Source: an uncultured Clostridiaceae bacterium
Lineage (GTDB): Bacteria; Bacillota; Clostridia; Clostridiales; Oxobacteraceae
Length of the DNA: 5,902 bases
Reading direction: 5' to 3'
NCBI GenBank assembly: GCA_937900065.1
Contig: CALCDS010000176.1
Location: 1 to 5,902, forward strand
The position numbers were made by a program, and so were the translations under genes. The notes under the pieces were generated by a model. That model did not search any database, was not told the DNA's origin, and saw only the letters and a program-made list of their open reading frames with translations. Shown piece after piece: positions 4,913 through 5,902 of this stretch. The stretch's first letter is position 1; each line of letters opens with the position of its first letter.

Positions 4913-5875
4913 ATGGATAAAAAATATATAATAGGCATTGACCTTGGAGGAACAAAAATATCAGGAGCAATAGCCGATATGGATGGCAGCATCCTAAACA
5001 AGATTACGATACCGACTCTTGCTGGAAAAGGGGCTTTGACCGTAGTTGGCAGGATTGCTGATACTATAATAAAGCTTATGGAAAGCCGGAGCGCATCGTA
5101 TGGTGAAGTTTCGGGAATAGGCATAGGCAGCCCGGGGTTTGTGAATTCAAAGAAAGGTTACATAGCATTTGCTTCAAATCTATCGGGTTTTAATAATCTG
5201 CCTATAGTCGATATGATTGAAGAGAGGCTTAAAATAAAGACATATCTGGAAAACGACGCTAAGGCCGCCGCACTCGGTGAGATGTGGTTTGGAGCAGGAG
5301 GAAATTGCAGCAATTTTATATATTTGACTGTTAGCACAGGGATAGGAGGAGCCATTGTATATAACGGCGATATCTTCACAGGTTCATCAAACATGGCCGG
5401 AGAGATAGGGCATACCATATTGAACCCTGAAGGTCCGAAATGCGGCTGTGGACATAATGGATGCCTTGAAGCGTATGCGTCCGGGACCGCCATTGCCAGA
5501 CTTGCAAATGAGAGGTTGAAGGAATGCGAAGACAGTTTGCTTAAGGAATATGACAATATCACATCCAAAGAGGTATTCGATGCGGCTTCAAGAGGCGATA
5601 AGCTTGCATCAGATGTGGTAGACTACAGCTTGCATTATCTGGGCATAGGGATTGCCAATCTGGTCACGCTCATAAATCCTGAAAGGATCATAATAGGCGG
5701 GGGCGTGTCCATGGCCGGACAGATCATAATAGATAAGGTCTGGGAAGAAGTCAAGGCAAATTCTTTTAAGCCAATGTATGAAAATCTTTCGATCGTGCCT
5801 GCAAAATTGAAAGCTGATGCCGGAGTAATAGGCGCACTCGGAGTGGTACTCACAAGGAGCAAAGGCAAAAGATAA
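4913..5875 (+). CDS. ROK family sugar kinase (glucokinase-like)
   Basis: This is a cytosolic ATP-dependent hexose kinase that phosphorylates glucose or a related sugar such as an N-acetylhexosamine. With ATG 4913 it has 320 residues, a normal family length. The phosphate-binding loop is DLGGTK (10-15). The catalytic Asp is Asp115 in ENDAKAA, the second phosphate motif is STGIGGA (141-147), and the sugar-contacting ExGH motif is Glu164 to His167. The ROK zinc centre CGCGHNGC has cysteines at 177, 179 and 184, with His167 as the usual fourth ligand. GGG near 262-264 belongs to the adenosine site. An in-frame ATG at 4898 would add five residues (MVGVA), but 4913 is preferred: it has the G-rich GGTGGGGGTGG just before it and starts directly with MDKKYIIGIDLGG. 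It lies after a terminator, so it is probably a separate unit. It could handle the free hexose left after a disaccharide phosphate is split. Confidence 0.92.
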   Translation: MDKKYIIGIDLGGTKISGAIADMDGSILNKITIPTLAGKGALTVVGRIADTIIKLMESRSASYGEVSGIGIGSPGFVNSKKGYIAFASNLSGFNNLPIVDMIEERLKIKTYLENDAKAAALGEMWFGAGGNCSNFIYLTVSTGIGGAIVYNGDIFTGSSNMAGEIGHTILNPEGPKCGCGHNGCLEAYASGTAIARLANERLKECEDSLLKEYDNITSKEVFDAASRGDKLASDVVDYSLHYLGIGIANLVTLINPERIIIGGGVSMAGQIIIDKVWEEVKANSFKPMYENLSIVPAKLKADAGVIGALGVVLTRSKGKR

Positions 5876-5902
5876 CATTCTAAAGCGGCATATCATATGC
5901 AA

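Noticed and set aside
5158..5568. Antisense open frame of 136 codons inside the ROK kinase gene
   Set aside because: The + strand shows complete ROK motifs across this region. The antisense product is low in family-like content, rich in Ser and Pro, and has no ribosome site or context.
5609..5902. Antisense open frames over the kinase 3' end
   Set aside because: They are shadows of the kinase coding sequence, with no recognisable domain.
1..5902. CRISPR arrays, tRNA or rRNA genes, insertion sequences, phage genes
   Set aside because: No regularly spaced repeats, cloverleaf-like segments, transposase motifs or phage proteins were seen.

Overview
The window looks like chromosomal DNA of a low-GC Gram-positive bacterium, most likely a Clostridia-type Firmicute. 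It is AT-rich, has strong AGGAGG-type ribosome binding sites and one TTG start, and carries genes of lactose/cellobiose-type PTS, RpiR and ROK families that are common in that group. I cannot name the species. All six convincing genes lie on the + strand.

Layout. Positions 1-329 are non-coding or nearly so and hold a plausible promoter, several AT-rich inverted repeats and a TGAAA-N3-TTTCA operator-like site. Then come a PTS EIIC permease (330-1673), a tandem-domain GNAT acetyltransferase starting at TTG (1708-2649) and a PIG-L/LmbE-type zinc deacetylase homologue (2662-3327); gaps of 34 and 12 nt suggest one operon. A 175-nt gap (3328-3502) holds a possible 19-codon ORF, two TATAAT boxes and a second GAAA-N3-TTTC site. 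It is followed by an RpiR-family regulator (3503-4354) and a PTS EIIB protein (4391-4702). A rho-independent terminator (4789-4830) closes this block. A ROK-family sugar kinase (4913-5875) follows with its own possible extended -10 promoter.

How the genes may work together (inference). EIIC and EIIB are two parts of a lactose/cellobiose/chitobiose-class phosphotransferase that imports and phosphorylates a sugar. The RpiR protein, with a sugar-phosphate-binding SIS domain, probably senses the product and controls the locus. The neighbouring deacetylase and acetyltransferase suggest that the sugar is an amino sugar or another N-acylated compound. The ROK kinase could phosphorylate the free hexose released from a disaccharide phosphate. 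No EIIA and no glycosidase lie in the window, so the pathway must be completed elsewhere.

The most unusual points are the changed active-site residues in the PIG-L homologue (catalytic Asp to Leu, and HPDH to HPRH, with metal ligands kept), the pairing of that protein with a double GNAT protein inside a split PTS locus, and a repeated AACATAGC motif found in three intergenic places.
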